A stretch of 64,000 nucleotides of DNA, taken from positions 1,899,659 through 1,963,658 of the forward strand of contig BQKD01000001.1 of NCBI GenBank assembly GCA_022834735.1. Reading direction: 5' to 3'. This document shows positions 27,045 to 36,377 of this stretch, one piece after another. The notes beneath the pieces were generated by a model. It was not told the DNA's origin. It did no database searches and was given only the letters and a program-made list of their open reading frames with translations. Source of the stretch: Erysipelotrichaceae bacterium OPF54 (GTDB lineage Bacteria; Bacillota_I; Bacilli_A; Erysipelotrichales; Erysipelotrichaceae). The first letter of the stretch is position 1. Each line of letters opens with the position of its first letter. The translations under genes and the position numbers were made by a program.

Positions 27045-27362
27045 TTATTCCTCCTGTGTTAAATCAAGCAGCTCACTCAGAGACCGCTTACATTGCTCCA
27101 ATGTCATAGATGTATTCATTATAGAATAAATATCGGTTTTGAATTGTAAAAATTTTATGTTTTTTTCGTATTTTTGCAGAAGTTTGAGACTTTTATGTAC
27201 GGAGTCCATGACAGCTGCCCTGGAAATCTCCAGCTCCTCGCTGATTTCGCCGTAGGAAAGATCCTCCTTCACATACAGATCCATGATTTCCTGCTGACGG
27301 GCTGTCAGAAGGGATCCGTAAGCATCCAGCAGATCGTTCGCCTCGATATTATTCATCCTCAA
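27045..27362 (-). CDS. ylxM: YlxM-type SRP-associated helix-turn-helix protein
   Basis: A 105-residue sigma-70-region-4-like HTH protein (LTARQQEIMDLYVKEDLSYGEISEELEISRAAVMDSVHKS). YlxM/YlxM-like proteins accompany ftsY and ffh and interact with the signal recognition particle in streptococci. It overlaps the 3' end of ftsY by 14 nt, in the usual smc-ftsY-ylxM order. Confidence 0.93.
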   Translation of the reverse strand: MRMNNIEANDLLDAYGSLLTARQQEIMDLYVKEDLSYGEISEELEISRAAVMDSVHKSLKLLQKYEKNIKFLQFKTDIYSIMNTSMTLEQCKRSLSELLDLTQEE

Positions 27363-28311
27363 GTCCCTTCGTGATACCGATCAAATAGGCATTCAGATCA
27401 AACGGACGCAGATCGGCCGGCTTTTCTCCCAGACCGAGAAAGCGTACCGGCAGATGGAGCAGATCTCTGATAGCCATCACAACACCGCCTTTTGCCGTCC
27501 CGTCCATTTTGGTAAGTATGATACCGGTCACATTCGTCGCGTCCATAAACTCTCTTGCCTGGGAAATACCGTTTTGTCCGGTCGTTGCGTCGAGGACGAG
27601 CCACACTTCATGAGGGGCGCCAGGAATTTCGCGGTCACAGACGCGTACCATTTTTGAAAGTTCCTTCATCAGATTGGTTTTGTTCTGCAGACGGCCTGCA
27701 GTGTCGGCAATGAGGATATCGATCTGGTTTTCTTTTGCATAGCGGCAGGCATCGACGAGCACGCTGCTCGGATCCTGTCCCGGCTTTCCTTTTACACAGT
27801 GCACATCAAGACGTTCAGCCCATTCGGCGATCTGATCGATCGCGCCTGCCCGGAATGTATCGGCGGCTGCCACCGCAACTGTTTTTCCCTGCTCCTTGTA
27901 GTATTCGATGAGCTTTGCGCTGGTCGTCGTTTTTCCTGATCCATTGACCCCGACCATCAGGATCACAGTCGGTCCCTCTTCGTTATAATTGATTGGCTGA
28001 TCGCTATCCACATCATAAAAATCGTACAAAATGGAAATGAGATAATCTTCCATCGAATCGTAGTTTTTTATGTTCTTTCCATTGGATTCGAATTCGTCAA
28101 CAATTTTCTGGGCGGTGTGGATGCCCACATCGCTTTCGAGCAGAAGGATCATGATTTCTTCGAGCAGTTCATCATCGATACCGTGAAAATTGTTGGACAG
28201 CGCTCTTAACCGGTCACCAAATGACTTTTTTGACCGGGACAATCCGCTCAGATACTTGTCTTTGTCTTTGTTTTTGACAAAGGCGTCTTTTATTTTTTGA
28301 AAAAATGCCAT
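27349..28311 (-). CDS. ftsY: Signal recognition particle receptor FtsY
   Basis: A 320-residue SRP GTPase that docks ribosome-SRP complexes at the membrane. The N-domain is followed by the G-domain: GVNGSGKTTT (G1), AADTFRAGA, DTAGRLQNKTNLM (G3), TKMDGTAKGG (G4) and LGLGEKPADLRPF at the end. The acidic A-domain is nearly absent, as in many Firmicutes. Its ATG overlaps the smc stop by one base (TAATG). Confidence 0.97.
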   Translation of the reverse strand: MAFFQKIKDAFVKNKDKDKYLSGLSRSKKSFGDRLRALSNNFHGIDDELLEEIMILLLESDVGIHTAQKIVDEFESNGKNIKNYDSMEDYLISILYDFYDVDSDQPINYNEEGPTVILMVGVNGSGKTTTSAKLIEYYKEQGKTVAVAAADTFRAGAIDQIAEWAERLDVHCVKGKPGQDPSSVLVDACRYAKENQIDILIADTAGRLQNKTNLMKELSKMVRVCDREIPGAPHEVWLVLDATTGQNGISQAREFMDATNVTGIILTKMDGTAKGGVVMAIRDLLHLPVRFLGLGEKPADLRPFDLNAYLIGITKGLEDE

Positions 28312-31247
28312 TATTGCTCCTCCTTATGTACATATGATACTGCATCCTTGAGCATCACTTTCAAAATTTGCGATACGCCGTCCTGCTGCATCGTTACGCC
28401 GTACAATGCATCACACTGCTCCATCGTCCCGGGGCGGTGGGTAACAACTATAAACTGGGACTGATCGCGGAAGTGCGAAAGATACCGGGCAAACCGTTCC
28501 ACATTTCCCTGATCAAGTGCGGCTTCGACTTCATCAAAAATACACAGCGGGATCCGTCTGGCTTTCAGGATGGCGAATAAAACACTGATGGCGATCAATG
28601 CTTTTTCTCCGCCGGAGAAAGCCTGGATGTTTTTTATGAGCTTTCCTGGCGGCTGAACGTCGATATCGATCCCGGTATTCAGGACATCTTCCGGATCGAC
28701 CATCGAAAGCCTGGCTTTGCCGCCGCCGAACATCGACTTGAATACTCCATCCAGTTCGGTATTGATCTTATCGAACATATCTGTAAACTGATTTGTCATG
28801 GTTTCATCCATTTGTTCGATGGCTTCCAGGATCTGACGGCTGGCTTCGAGCAGATCATTTTTCTGATTTGTCAGGAAATCGAATCGTTCCTTGATCTCGT
28901 CATATTGTGCTGGCGCATCAAGATTGACATTTCCGAGCCGGGCAATCAGGTTTCTCAGCTCGCGGACACGTTCTCTTGCTGCATCGATATCAATGTCTTT
29001 TCGTTTCGTGCAGGCAAATTCATATGTCATCTGATAATCTGCATTCAGCCGTTCGAGCGCGCTTTCCTGTTTTGCCTTGAAAGAGGCATGCTGCATTTCA
29101 TTTTTATGGATTTCCTGCAGGATCGCATTGATTTCCCGGCGCTGGGCACGGATATCGGTTTCCAGCTGTTCCAGCTCTTTTCCTTTGCTCATCCGTGTCG
29201 TGCGCAGCGCATTCATCTGTGAAGTGAGATCATCGATCGTCCTGTGCATGGCCGAGATCTGCTGGACAAGACTGTCATCGGATTCACCTGGCTGGATTCC
29301 ATCGGCATCGACATGAATCTGATCGTATTCATCGCGGATCGAATCAAGTTTCTGCTTTTTCACGGCTGTGATGTTTTCGAGCTTTCCACATTCGATCTGC
29401 TGTGCAATGAGCTGCTGCTGCTCTTCTTCGATCTGTCTGGCTGTCCTGCCGGCAGAAAAAACGAGCTCGTCGATCTGGTTTTTTTTGTTTTGAATTGTCC
29501 CGTTCAGCTGTTCATACTCCTGCTTAAGGGTCAACGGTGTCGACTGATTCCGATTTCGTCCGCCGGTCATTGCTCCGCCGCTATGAACGACGTCCCCGTC
29601 GATCGTCACGATCTTCGTGCTGTAATGAAGCCTCTTGGCGCATTCATTTGCGCTTTCAAGTGTTTCGGTTATAAAGATATTGGCGAGCAGACGATCCTTT
29701 ACATTGCTGTAGCGGGGGGCGCACGTTACGGCCTCATTCGCCCATCCGATCGCTCCTTTTACGCTTTGTGCGATCGCGCGATTCTGGCTGGATGGATAGC
29801 GCGGATGTTCGCATACGGTCATCGGCAAAAATGTGGCTCTGCCGGACTGATTGTTTTTAAGGAACCGGATCGCATTGCGCGCACATGCTTCGTTTTTCGT
29901 AATGATCTGATACATTGTTCCGCTTAGCGCGCTGCTGACGGCTGCTGCCATGTCGGGTTTAGGAACAATAAGTTCCGAAACGGTTCCTTCGATACCTTCC
30001 AGCGATTTCCGGGCATTCATTACTGTGCGCACCCCAGCTTGATGCTGATAGGGCTGCCGTATCATATTATCGAGTACATGCTGACGGTTTTCGAGCTGCC
30101 CTAACGCATTCCGCTCTTTCATGAGCTTTTCATTCAGTCCGGAAAGCTGTTCCTTTTTCTGGTTGAGGGCGTTGGCGTCCTGGGCATAGCGGGTACGCAG
30201 ATCATTGAGCCGGGCTTTCCGGTCATTGTATTCGTACTCGGCTTCCTGTTTCATTTCGAAGAGGGCGGCTTTCTTCTGTTTGAGATCGGCAGCCTGCAGC
30301 GTATATTTTCTTTTTTCGTCAAGCTCCACTTTTCGCTTTTCGAGCTGTACGCTTTCTTCCATTGCTTTTGTATACTGCTGCTGCAAAGCCTGGATCCTGG
30401 CATCAAGGGCATAGCTTTCTTTGCGCAGCGCTTCTATACTGGCATCATTTTGATCGAGCCGTGTTTCCTGTTCGATCTGCTGTGCTTTTGCAGCGACAAT
30501 TTCATGTTCTGTCTGTTTGATCGCATGATCGAGTGCTTCGATTTCTTCAACAAGCACGCTGATTTCGATTTCAAACAGTTCATCTTTATAAGCGGTATAT
30601 TGTCTGGCTTTTTCTGCCTGCTTTTCAAGCGGCCCGATCTGTCTTTGCAGCTCATCGATGATGTCCTGAAGCCTGTCGAGATTTTCCTTTGTTTTTTCCA
30701 GCTTCTGAAGAGATATTTTTTTTCTTTTTTTGTATTTGGCTACCCCGGCCGCTTCTTCGAACAGTCCTCTTCTTTCTTCCGGCCTGGCATCCGCAAAACT
30801 GGAAATATTACCCTGGGAAATAATGCTCAGCGAGTCTCTTCCGAGTCCGGTATCCATGATGAGTTCCTGAATATCTTTTAAGCGACATGGTGTTTTGTTT
30901 ATGTAATAACCGGCTTCATTGTTTGCCCGATGGATTTCTCGGGTAATTTCAATTTCTTCAAAGGGAGAATCAAATACCTTTGCCGTATTATCGAAAACGA
31001 GTGTCACTTTTGCGATATTGACTCGTTTACGGAATTCGCTTCCCGAAAAAATAATATCTGACATATTTGTACCTGATCGCAGCGATTTGACACTTTGTTC
31101 TCCGAGGACCCAGCGGATCGCATCGTTGATATTGCTTTTGCCGCATCCGTTCGGCCCTACGATCCCGGTAATATCATGATCAAACTGCACGATTGTTTTA
31201 TCTGCAAAACTTTTGAATCCCTGCAGTTCGATGCGTTTTAAAAACAT
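28311..31247 (-). CDS. smc: Chromosome partition protein Smc, short-armed
   Basis: About 978 residues; bacterial Smc is usually near 1,180. The heads are complete: GFKSFADKT and GPNGCGKSN (Walker A) at the N-terminus, with AFSGGEKAL (signature) and CIFDEVEAALD (Walker B) at the C-terminus. Two coiled-coil arms surround a hinge of roughly residues 410-590 (EGTVSELIVP to DVVHSGGAMTGG). The shortfall lies in the arms. I chose the ATG at 31247 (MFLKRIELQGFKSFAD). Upstream is an extended -10 (TGCTATAAT). It is co-transcribed with ftsY. Confidence 0.94.
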   Translation of the reverse strand: MFLKRIELQGFKSFADKTIVQFDHDITGIVGPNGCGKSNINDAIRWVLGEQSVKSLRSGTNMSDIIFSGSEFRKRVNIAKVTLVFDNTAKVFDSPFEEIEITREIHRANNEAGYYINKTPCRLKDIQELIMDTGLGRDSLSIISQGNISSFADARPEERRGLFEEAAGVAKYKKRKKISLQKLEKTKENLDRLQDIIDELQRQIGPLEKQAEKARQYTAYKDELFEIEISVLVEEIEALDHAIKQTEHEIVAAKAQQIEQETRLDQNDASIEALRKESYALDARIQALQQQYTKAMEESVQLEKRKVELDEKRKYTLQAADLKQKKAALFEMKQEAEYEYNDRKARLNDLRTRYAQDANALNQKKEQLSGLNEKLMKERNALGQLENRQHVLDNMIRQPYQHQAGVRTVMNARKSLEGIEGTVSELIVPKPDMAAAVSSALSGTMYQIITKNEACARNAIRFLKNNQSGRATFLPMTVCEHPRYPSSQNRAIAQSVKGAIGWANEAVTCAPRYSNVKDRLLANIFITETLESANECAKRLHYSTKIVTIDGDVVHSGGAMTGGRNRNQSTPLTLKQEYEQLNGTIQNKKNQIDELVFSAGRTARQIEEEQQQLIAQQIECGKLENITAVKKQKLDSIRDEYDQIHVDADGIQPGESDDSLVQQISAMHRTIDDLTSQMNALRTTRMSKGKELEQLETDIRAQRREINAILQEIHKNEMQHASFKAKQESALERLNADYQMTYEFACTKRKDIDIDAARERVRELRNLIARLGNVNLDAPAQYDEIKERFDFLTNQKNDLLEASRQILEAIEQMDETMTNQFTDMFDKINTELDGVFKSMFGGGKARLSMVDPEDVLNTGIDIDVQPPGKLIKNIQAFSGGEKALIAISVLFAILKARRIPLCIFDEVEAALDQGNVERFARYLSHFRDQSQFIVVTHRPGTMEQCDALYGVTMQQDGVSQILKVMLKDAVSYVHKEEQ

Positions 31248-31333
31248 AGATTCACCTACCAATCTTTTTTATTATAGCATTCCTGTAAACAATATGGGTA
31301 CTTGCTTTTCGGGGTTTATTTATATTGTGATGC

Positions 31334-31362
31334 TTGAAATATTTTTTTGATAAAGATATGAT
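31334..31362 (+). promoter_or_regulatory. Promoter of the PAQR gene, -10 six nt from the ATG
   Basis: TTGAAA at 31334-31339, a 17-nt spacer, TATGAT at 31357-31362, then TCTTTT and the ATG. No SD is present; this is the clearest leaderless layout in the window. Confidence 0.75.
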
Positions 31363-31368
31363 TCTTTT

Positions 31369-32034
31369 ATGAAAAATAATAAAGACAAAGATTTGATGAA
31401 AGAACCTTTCCCGTTATCGTTTGGAGAAGAGATCGGCAATACGATCTCACATGGCGTGATGGGGTTTGTTCTTTTGTTCACGCTCCCCTACTACAGCGTG
31501 CGCGCCTATCTTATGGGAGGCGCTCTTGAAACAACAGGAATCGCTGTGTACTTTTTCTGCATGATGTTTATGTTTTTCGGAAGCTGTCTCTATCATATGA
31601 TGCCTTATCATACGATGTACAAGTATGTTACCAGAAAGCTCGATCACATCATGATCCTTCTGGCGATTGCCGGTACGTATACGCCGATCTGTCTTGTGAT
31701 CCTGCACAACTGGATCGGTTATACGGTCCTGATCATAGAATGGATCATGGCATTAGCAGGCATCCTGCTGAAGAGCATTTCGAGCAAACGTCATAAAGCC
31801 TTATCCATGACGATCTACCTGATCATGGGATGGCTTGCGATTTTTGTCCTTCCGGCCCTGATTGCGGATACAAACTGGGTATTCCTGACTTTGTTGTTTG
31901 CCGGCGGCGTTCTATACACGATCGGCACCTTCTTTTATTCGCATCCCGAGAAGAACTTTTTTCACTTTACATGGCATATTCTCATCATTATGGCGAGTCT
32001 TTGCCATTTAATTGCGATCCTGTATTTCATGTAA
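31369..32034 (+). CDS. Hemolysin III / PAQR-family membrane protein
   Basis: 221 residues with seven predicted transmembrane helices. Conserved PAQR positions are NTISHGVMG, the SCLYHMMP segment, LDHIMI, and the C-terminal HFTWHILIIMASLCH with metal-binding histidines. Bacterial relatives (YqfA/TrhA) have been tied to membrane energetics and fluidity; the hemolysin name is historical. It is divergent from smc. There is no SD and the promoter -10 is 6 nt from the ATG. A terminator follows. Confidence 0.92.
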   Translation: MKNNKDKDLMKEPFPLSFGEEIGNTISHGVMGFVLLFTLPYYSVRAYLMGGALETTGIAVYFFCMMFMFFGSCLYHMMPYHTMYKYVTRKLDHIMILLAIAGTYTPICLVILHNWIGYTVLIIEWIMALAGILLKSISSKRHKALSMTIYLIMGWLAIFVLPALIADTNWVFLTLLFAGGVLYTIGTFFYSHPEKNFFHFTWHILIIMASLCHLIAILYFM

Positions 32035-32045
32035 TCTTTTTCCTT

Positions 32046-32076
32046 AAAGACAGCAAAAACGCTGTCTTTTGTTTTG
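32046..32076 (+). terminator. Intrinsic terminator after the PAQR gene
   Basis: AAAGACAGC / GCTGTCTTT stem with an A-rich loop, followed by a T-rich run. Confidence 0.85.
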
Positions 32077-32134
32077 CTCTTTTCGGTTTCTGATATAGAT
32101 CTTCGTTTTCAATTTCGTTTTTTATCAATTTTCA

Positions 32135-32163
32135 TTGAATTTTCCTTTTCATAGTGCTATTCT
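32135..32163 (+). promoter_or_regulatory. Promoter of tRNA-Pro
   Basis: TTGAAT at 32135-32140, a 17-nt spacer, TATTCT at 32158-32163, ten nt before the mature tRNA. Confidence 0.7.
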
Positions 32164-32172
32164 AATAAATAC

Positions 32173-32249
32173 CAGGACGTAGCTCAGCTTGGTAGAGCGC
32201 TTGGTTCGGGACCAAGAGACCGTGGGTTCAAATCCCATCGTCCTGACCA
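32173..32249 (+). tRNA. tRNA-Pro (anticodon CGG)
   Basis: A 77-nt cloverleaf. Acceptor stem CAGGACG pairs with CGTCCTG, followed by A and an encoded CCA. The anticodon stem CTTGG/CCAAG encloses TTCGGGA, so the anticodon is CGG (reads CCG). The T-loop is TTCAAAT. It is a lone tRNA gene with its own promoter and terminator. Confidence 0.96.
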
Positions 32250-32261
32250 TTTTAAAATTAT

Positions 32262-32285
32262 CCGGATAGACATCCGGTTTTTTTA
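32262..32285 (+). terminator. Intrinsic terminator after tRNA-Pro
   Basis: CCGGAT-AGAC-ATCCGG stem-loop followed by seven T. Confidence 0.85.
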
Positions 32286-32292
32286 TTGTCCG

Positions 32293-32321
32293 AAAAAAAA
32301 GCCGAATTAGAAAATTCGGCT
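32293..32321 (-). terminator. Intrinsic terminator at the rseP stop
   Basis: Minus-strand AGCCGAATT / AATTCGGCT stem and eight T, ending the cdsA-rseP transcript. Confidence 0.85.
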
Positions 32322-33393
32322 AAAACATTTTCATAATGTCATTGTATGTCGCAAAAAGAAAGATCCCGATCAGAAGCACAAAGCTTGCTAGAATAATGTT
32401 TTCCACAATTTTCTGATTGATCTTGCGTCCGGTCAACCGCTCGATGAGCAGGATCAGAATGCGTCCGCCATCAAGGGCCGGGATCGGCAGCAGATTAAAT
32501 ATGCCGATATTCAATGAGATGAGGGCGAATAAAGATAAATACGACATGAGTCCAAGCTGAGTGGTTTTCTGTGTCAGGTTCAGGATCCCGACAGGTCCGG
32601 AAAGATTTTCATAACCTTTTCCTTTTACGAGCTGGCCGAGAGAACGGAAAATAGACATTCCCGAATCGATCATATCGTCCCATCCGGCTTTGAAGCTTTC
32701 ATACCACTGGATCGGTCGGGCATACGAGGTAGCGATCGATCCGATTTCATAAGTCTGGGTTTCCTTATTGTAGCGCGGAGTTATTTTCAATTCGAGTTCT
32801 TCTTTGCCGCGTCTGATCGTATATGTGCTCTCTGTCGGATTGTATTGTATAAATTCGATCACATCGTACTGGCGCTGCGGTTCGAGCACTTCGCTGCCAT
32901 TCGTTACTTTAACGATTTCATCATCTTTTTGCAGTCCGGCTGCCTGTGCCGGAGAATTGTCTACTACTTCATAAACAACGGGCTTAGCATCTTCGATCAC
33001 ATATCCTCTTGCCATAGCCAGTCCGACAAACAAAGCGTATGCAAGCACAATGTTCATGCACACACCAGCTGCCATCACGACAATCTGTTTCCATGTCGCG
33101 ATATTGTTCAAACGACGTTCCTGCGGAACTTCTTTGAGCCAGTCATCCTCTTCCTCATTCTGGCTTCCGTCTTCTTCTCCGGCCATCATAACATAACCGC
33201 CAAACGGAATCGCACGAATGGAGAAGGTTGTTTCTTTACCCGGTTTCTGATAAATAGCAGGTCCCATACCGATCGAAAATTCCTTGCAGTAAACTCCGAA
33301 TTTTTTTGCGGTAAGAAAATGTCCAAGCTCGTGTATGATCACGATCACGCTGAGCATGAATAAAAATGCGATCAGTCCGATCACGATATTCAA
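32320..33393 (-). CDS. rseP: RIP metalloprotease RseP (site-2 protease)
   Basis: A 357-residue membrane zinc protease that cuts substrates within the membrane (anti-sigma factors, signal peptides). HELGH in the first helix provides the zinc ligands, and the NLLPIPALDGGRIL motif provides the LDG Asp. A PDZ domain lies between (VVDNSPAQAAGLQKDDEIVKV). An acidic insertion EEDGSQNEEEDDW follows GGYVMMAG. It is the last gene of the pyrH...rseP cluster, 21 nt after cdsA. Confidence 0.95.
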   Translation of the reverse strand: MNIVIGLIAFLFMLSVIVIIHELGHFLTAKKFGVYCKEFSIGMGPAIYQKPGKETTFSIRAIPFGGYVMMAGEEDGSQNEEEDDWLKEVPQERRLNNIATWKQIVVMAAGVCMNIVLAYALFVGLAMARGYVIEDAKPVVYEVVDNSPAQAAGLQKDDEIVKVTNGSEVLEPQRQYDVIEFIQYNPTESTYTIRRGKEELELKITPRYNKETQTYEIGSIATSYARPIQWYESFKAGWDDMIDSGMSIFRSLGQLVKGKGYENLSGPVGILNLTQKTTQLGLMSYLSLFALISLNIGIFNLLPIPALDGGRILILLIERLTGRKINQKIVENIILASFVLLIGIFLFATYNDIMKMF

Positions 33394-33414
33394 AATGAAT
33401 TCCCCCTTTAAATT

Positions 33415-34182
33415 TTAAATTAGAAAAATATGGTATAAGACGCCAAAAACCAGGATATTGATCAACAGCGAATCTACCCGATCTAATACGCCTCCATGTC
33501 CTGGAAGAAGATTGGAAAAGTCCTTGATCTTATAATGCCGTTTGACGGCACTGAAACATAAGTCTCCGAGTTCCGCAAATACAGGACATAACAAGCATAA
33601 TAAAATATTAACGGTCATGTCAAGACTGCTCCAGTACAAAGTACTGATGATCATACTGATAATGAAGCCTGAAACGATTCCGCCAAAGAACCCTTCCCAG
33701 CTTTTTTTCGGGGATACTATCGGATTCATTTTATGTTTTCCGAAAGCTCTGCCGATAAAATATGCACCTGTATCGGAGCCGTATGTCGCAAAAACAATGG
33801 TCCATAAATATTTATGGCTGGCGATGATCTCGCCCATAGAAATATAAAACAGGCAGAACAGGACAAAAAATGTGATCATGGAGTACGTATCTGTTACGCT
33901 TATTTGTTCAAAAAACACTGGCAGGGCCCATAGACCCAGGATCATGCAGGCAAAAAACACAAAAAGCCAGTTTGCGGGAATAAAGCGTGATGCCAGAACC
34001 GCTGCGATCTCTATAGGCAGAAGCCATTTCCATCGATCAAACCCAGGCATGATACGCAGCCACTCCCAGGCCCCGGCACAAACGATAAAAAGGGCAAGGA
34101 GCTCGAGTGGCCAGCTTCCGTAAATGATCGGAATGGCTACTACAAGGATGATCAGAGCTGCGGTCACGATCCGGGTCTTCAT
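33415..34182 (-). CDS. cdsA: Phosphatidate cytidylyltransferase
   Basis: A 255-residue multi-pass membrane enzyme making CDP-diacylglycerol from CTP and phosphatidic acid, the entry to phospholipid synthesis. The C-terminal signature is SAVKRHYKIKDFSNLLPGHGG...DRVDS, with TYGSDTGAYFIGRAFGKHK before it. Its ATG overlaps the uppS stop by 4 nt (ATGA). Confidence 0.96.
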   Translation of the reverse strand: MKTRIVTAALIILVVAIPIIYGSWPLELLALFIVCAGAWEWLRIMPGFDRWKWLLPIEIAAVLASRFIPANWLFVFFACMILGLWALPVFFEQISVTDTYSMITFFVLFCLFYISMGEIIASHKYLWTIVFATYGSDTGAYFIGRAFGKHKMNPIVSPKKSWEGFFGGIVSGFIISMIISTLYWSSLDMTVNILLCLLCPVFAELGDLCFSAVKRHYKIKDFSNLLPGHGGVLDRVDSLLINILVFGVLYHIFLI

Positions 34183-34892
34183 TTGACTGCTCCAAACCGG
34201 CGGTCGCGGCGGTTATATTCCTGGATACATTCATCCAGAGCTTTCTCATCAAAATCAGGCCATGCAGTCTGGGTAAATATGAGTTCTGCATAAGCGATCT
34301 GCCAGAGCAGGAAATTTGAAATGCGTTCTTCTCCGCTTGTTCGAATAAGCAGATCAACATTTTCAGGAACAAACAAATAATGGGAAAAATCCTCTTCATT
34401 CAGATCGTTGGCCCGTTCCTGCTCTACGACTTGTCGCGTGTATTCCTGGATCGCCAGTATGATTTCTCTTCGCGAACCGTAATTGATCGCGATGCATAAT
34501 TCAAGTCCGGTATTTCCTTTTGTCTGATCAACTGCTTTGCGGATGACTTTCTGCGTGTCTTTTGGGAAACGTTCCAGTTCTCCGGCAAAGGTTACCCGAA
34601 TATTTTTTTCCATCAACTCTTTAATAAATCGGGAAAAGAATATTCCGGGCAGCTTGCATAAATAACTGATCTCTTCTTCCGGTCTTTTCCAGTTTTCCGT
34701 GGAAAAGGCGTACAGAATGAGTTTTTTAATGTGCAGACGATTCGCTTCCAGGGCAATTGTCCGGATCTGGTCTGCTCCTTTTTTATGGCCTGCTGTTCTT
34801 GGCAGCCCCTGTTTTTTGGCCCACCGGCCATTTCCATCCATTATAATAGCAACTGTTTCAGGAATGTTCATACGTTCATGCGATATACTCAT
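34179..34892 (-). CDS. uppS: Undecaprenyl diphosphate synthase
   Basis: A 237-residue cis-prenyltransferase producing the C55 lipid carrier for cell-wall synthesis. IIMDGNGRWAKKQGLPRTAG holds the catalytic Asp and the first conserved region, YAFSTENWKRP follows, and DLLIRTSGEERISNFLLWQ is near the end. A terminator lies between frr and this gene, so uppS-cdsA-rseP probably has its own promoter. Confidence 0.96.
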   Translation of the reverse strand: MSISHERMNIPETVAIIMDGNGRWAKKQGLPRTAGHKKGADQIRTIALEANRLHIKKLILYAFSTENWKRPEEEISYLCKLPGIFFSRFIKELMEKNIRVTFAGELERFPKDTQKVIRKAVDQTKGNTGLELCIAINYGSRREIILAIQEYTRQVVEQERANDLNEEDFSHYLFVPENVDLLIRTSGEERISNFLLWQIAYAELIFTQTAWPDFDEKALDECIQEYNRRDRRFGAVK

Positions 34893-34964
34893 TTGTATAC
34901 TTTTCCTTTCTCATTAAGAATATCCTTTTTTTCTTCTCTGTTACATTCATTTGCGCATGATACA

Positions 34965-34988
34965 GAAAAAACCCAATGAACATTGGGT
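34965..34988 (-). terminator. Intrinsic terminator after frr
   Basis: Minus-strand ACCCAATG-TT-CATTGGGT stem followed by six T. Confidence 0.85.
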
Positions 34989-35537
34989 CTAGACGTTTAA
35001 AATCTCGTTTTTCTTATCCGTAGTGATCTTATCTACTTCCTTGGTGAATTTATCAGTCAGTTTCTGCGCATCGTTCAATAATTCTTTAGTAATATCTTCA
35101 CTGATTTCCTTGTCTTTTTTCAGTGCATCATTGCAGTCGCGGCGAATATTGCGGATCGCAACTTTTGCTTCTTCCGCATATTTCTGAGCTTCCTTGGCCA
35201 GCTCTTTACGGCGATCCTGAGTCAATTGAGGTATCAGGATGCGAATCTGATCGGCTTCAGCCTGCGGATTCAATCCCAGATTTGCAGCCTGGATCGCATG
35301 AGCAATTGATTTTACAGTGGAACGGTCGTACGGTTTTATTACCAGCTGCGTTCCTTCTACTACAGAAATACGCGCGATCTGATTAATAGGTGTCGGTTCA
35401 CCATAATAATCGACACGTACGCGATCAAGGATCTGTGAATTAGCCCGTCCTGTACGGATCGTCGAAAGGTTTTCTTCCAGATTCTCAATGGCTCCCATCA
35501 TTTTTAATTCGGCTTTTTCTAAATGTTCGCTACTCAT
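34989..35537 (-). CDS. frr: Ribosome recycling factor
   Basis: 182 residues. RRF splits post-termination ribosomes together with EF-G. It shows IRTGRANSQILDRVRVDYYGEPTPINQIA (hinge and domain II) and the C-terminal helices with RRDCNDALKKDKEISEDI. It lies 13 nt after pyrH, the conserved order. Confidence 0.97.
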   Translation of the reverse strand: MSSEHLEKAELKMMGAIENLEENLSTIRTGRANSQILDRVRVDYYGEPTPINQIARISVVEGTQLVIKPYDRSTVKSIAHAIQAANLGLNPQAEADQIRILIPQLTQDRRKELAKEAQKYAEEAKVAIRNIRRDCNDALKKDKEISEDITKELLNDAQKLTDKFTKEVDKITTDKKNEILNV

Positions 35538-35550
35538 AATTTTCTCCTTA

Positions 35551-36255
35551 TTATCTTGAAATCACGGTTCCGTTTACTTTCTGCTCAACAGCTTTTAAAA
35601 TATTTCCTTCTTCATTCATGTTGAATACGACAAGGTCGATATCGTTATCCATGCACATGCTGATCGCTGTTGAATCCATGACCTGCAGTCCTTTGTTCAA
35701 AACATCCATGTAGGAAAGATGATCGAATTTTTTTGCCTCCGGATTTTTTTTCGGATCGGAATCATATACGCCGTCCACTCCGTTTTTTGCCATCAGGATC
35801 ACATCCGCGTCAATTTCTGATGCACGAAGCGCTGCGGTCGTATCTGTGCTGAAATATGGCGATCCGGTCCCGGCACCAAAAATAACAATTCTTCCTTTTT
35901 CAAGATGACGAAGAGCACGCCGCAGAATATACGGTTCTGCAACTTTCTGCATCTCTACAGCCGTCTGTACACGTGTATCCACGTCTTCCTGTTCAAGGGC
36001 ATTCTGTACTGCCAGAGCATTGATCACGGTTCCCAGCATCCCCATATAATCTGCCTGAGAGCGGTTCATTCCCATTTCCGCCATCATTTTTCCACGGATG
36101 AAATTTCCTCCGCCGACTACGATTGCCAGTTCCACTCCCGTTTCCTTCACCTTTTTCAATTCTTTCGCAAGGCGCTTAAGAACCTTTGGCTCAAGAGCGT
36201 TTTCATCGGAGGAAAGGGCTTCTCCGCTCAATTTTAATAAAACTCGTTTATACAT
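35551..36255 (-). CDS. pyrH: UMP kinase
   Basis: A 234-residue hexameric amino-acid-kinase-fold enzyme making UDP from UMP. KLSGEAL at the N-terminus, [30 protein letters not shown] and [12 protein letters not shown] are typical. AAAGGAGC precedes the ATG. Only about 80 nt of native upstream sequence is left before the IS insertion. A TATGAT about 30-45 nt upstream may be its -10, with a poor -35. In many bacteria pyrH follows tsf; here the IS and the arg operon lie between. Confidence 0.97.
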   Translation of the reverse strand: MYKRVLLKLSGEALSSDENALEPKVLKRLAKELKKVKETGVELAIVVGGGNFIRGKMMAEMGMNRSQADYMGMLGTVINALAVQNALEQEDVDTRVQTAVEMQKVAEPYILRRALRHLEKGRIVIFGAGTGSPYFSTDTTAALRASEIDADVILMAKNGVDGVYDSDPKKNPEAKKFDHLSYMDVLNKGLQVMDSTAISMCMDNDIDLVVFNMNEEGNILKAVEQKVNGTVISR

Positions 36256-36334
36256 GAATTCAAGCTCCTTTGATTATCGTAACAATCATATCAAATTACT
36301 GAAAAAATGAAAAGCTTGGACGAAAAAAACAGGC

Positions 36335-36344
36335 ATGATTTGCC
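36335..36344. repeat. 10-bp target site duplication, left copy
   Basis: ATGATTTGCC flanks the IS here and is repeated exactly at 38018-38027. Confidence 0.9.
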
Positions 36345-36377
36345 CAATGTCATTAAGTTAGGCGATTTTCGCCTCAG

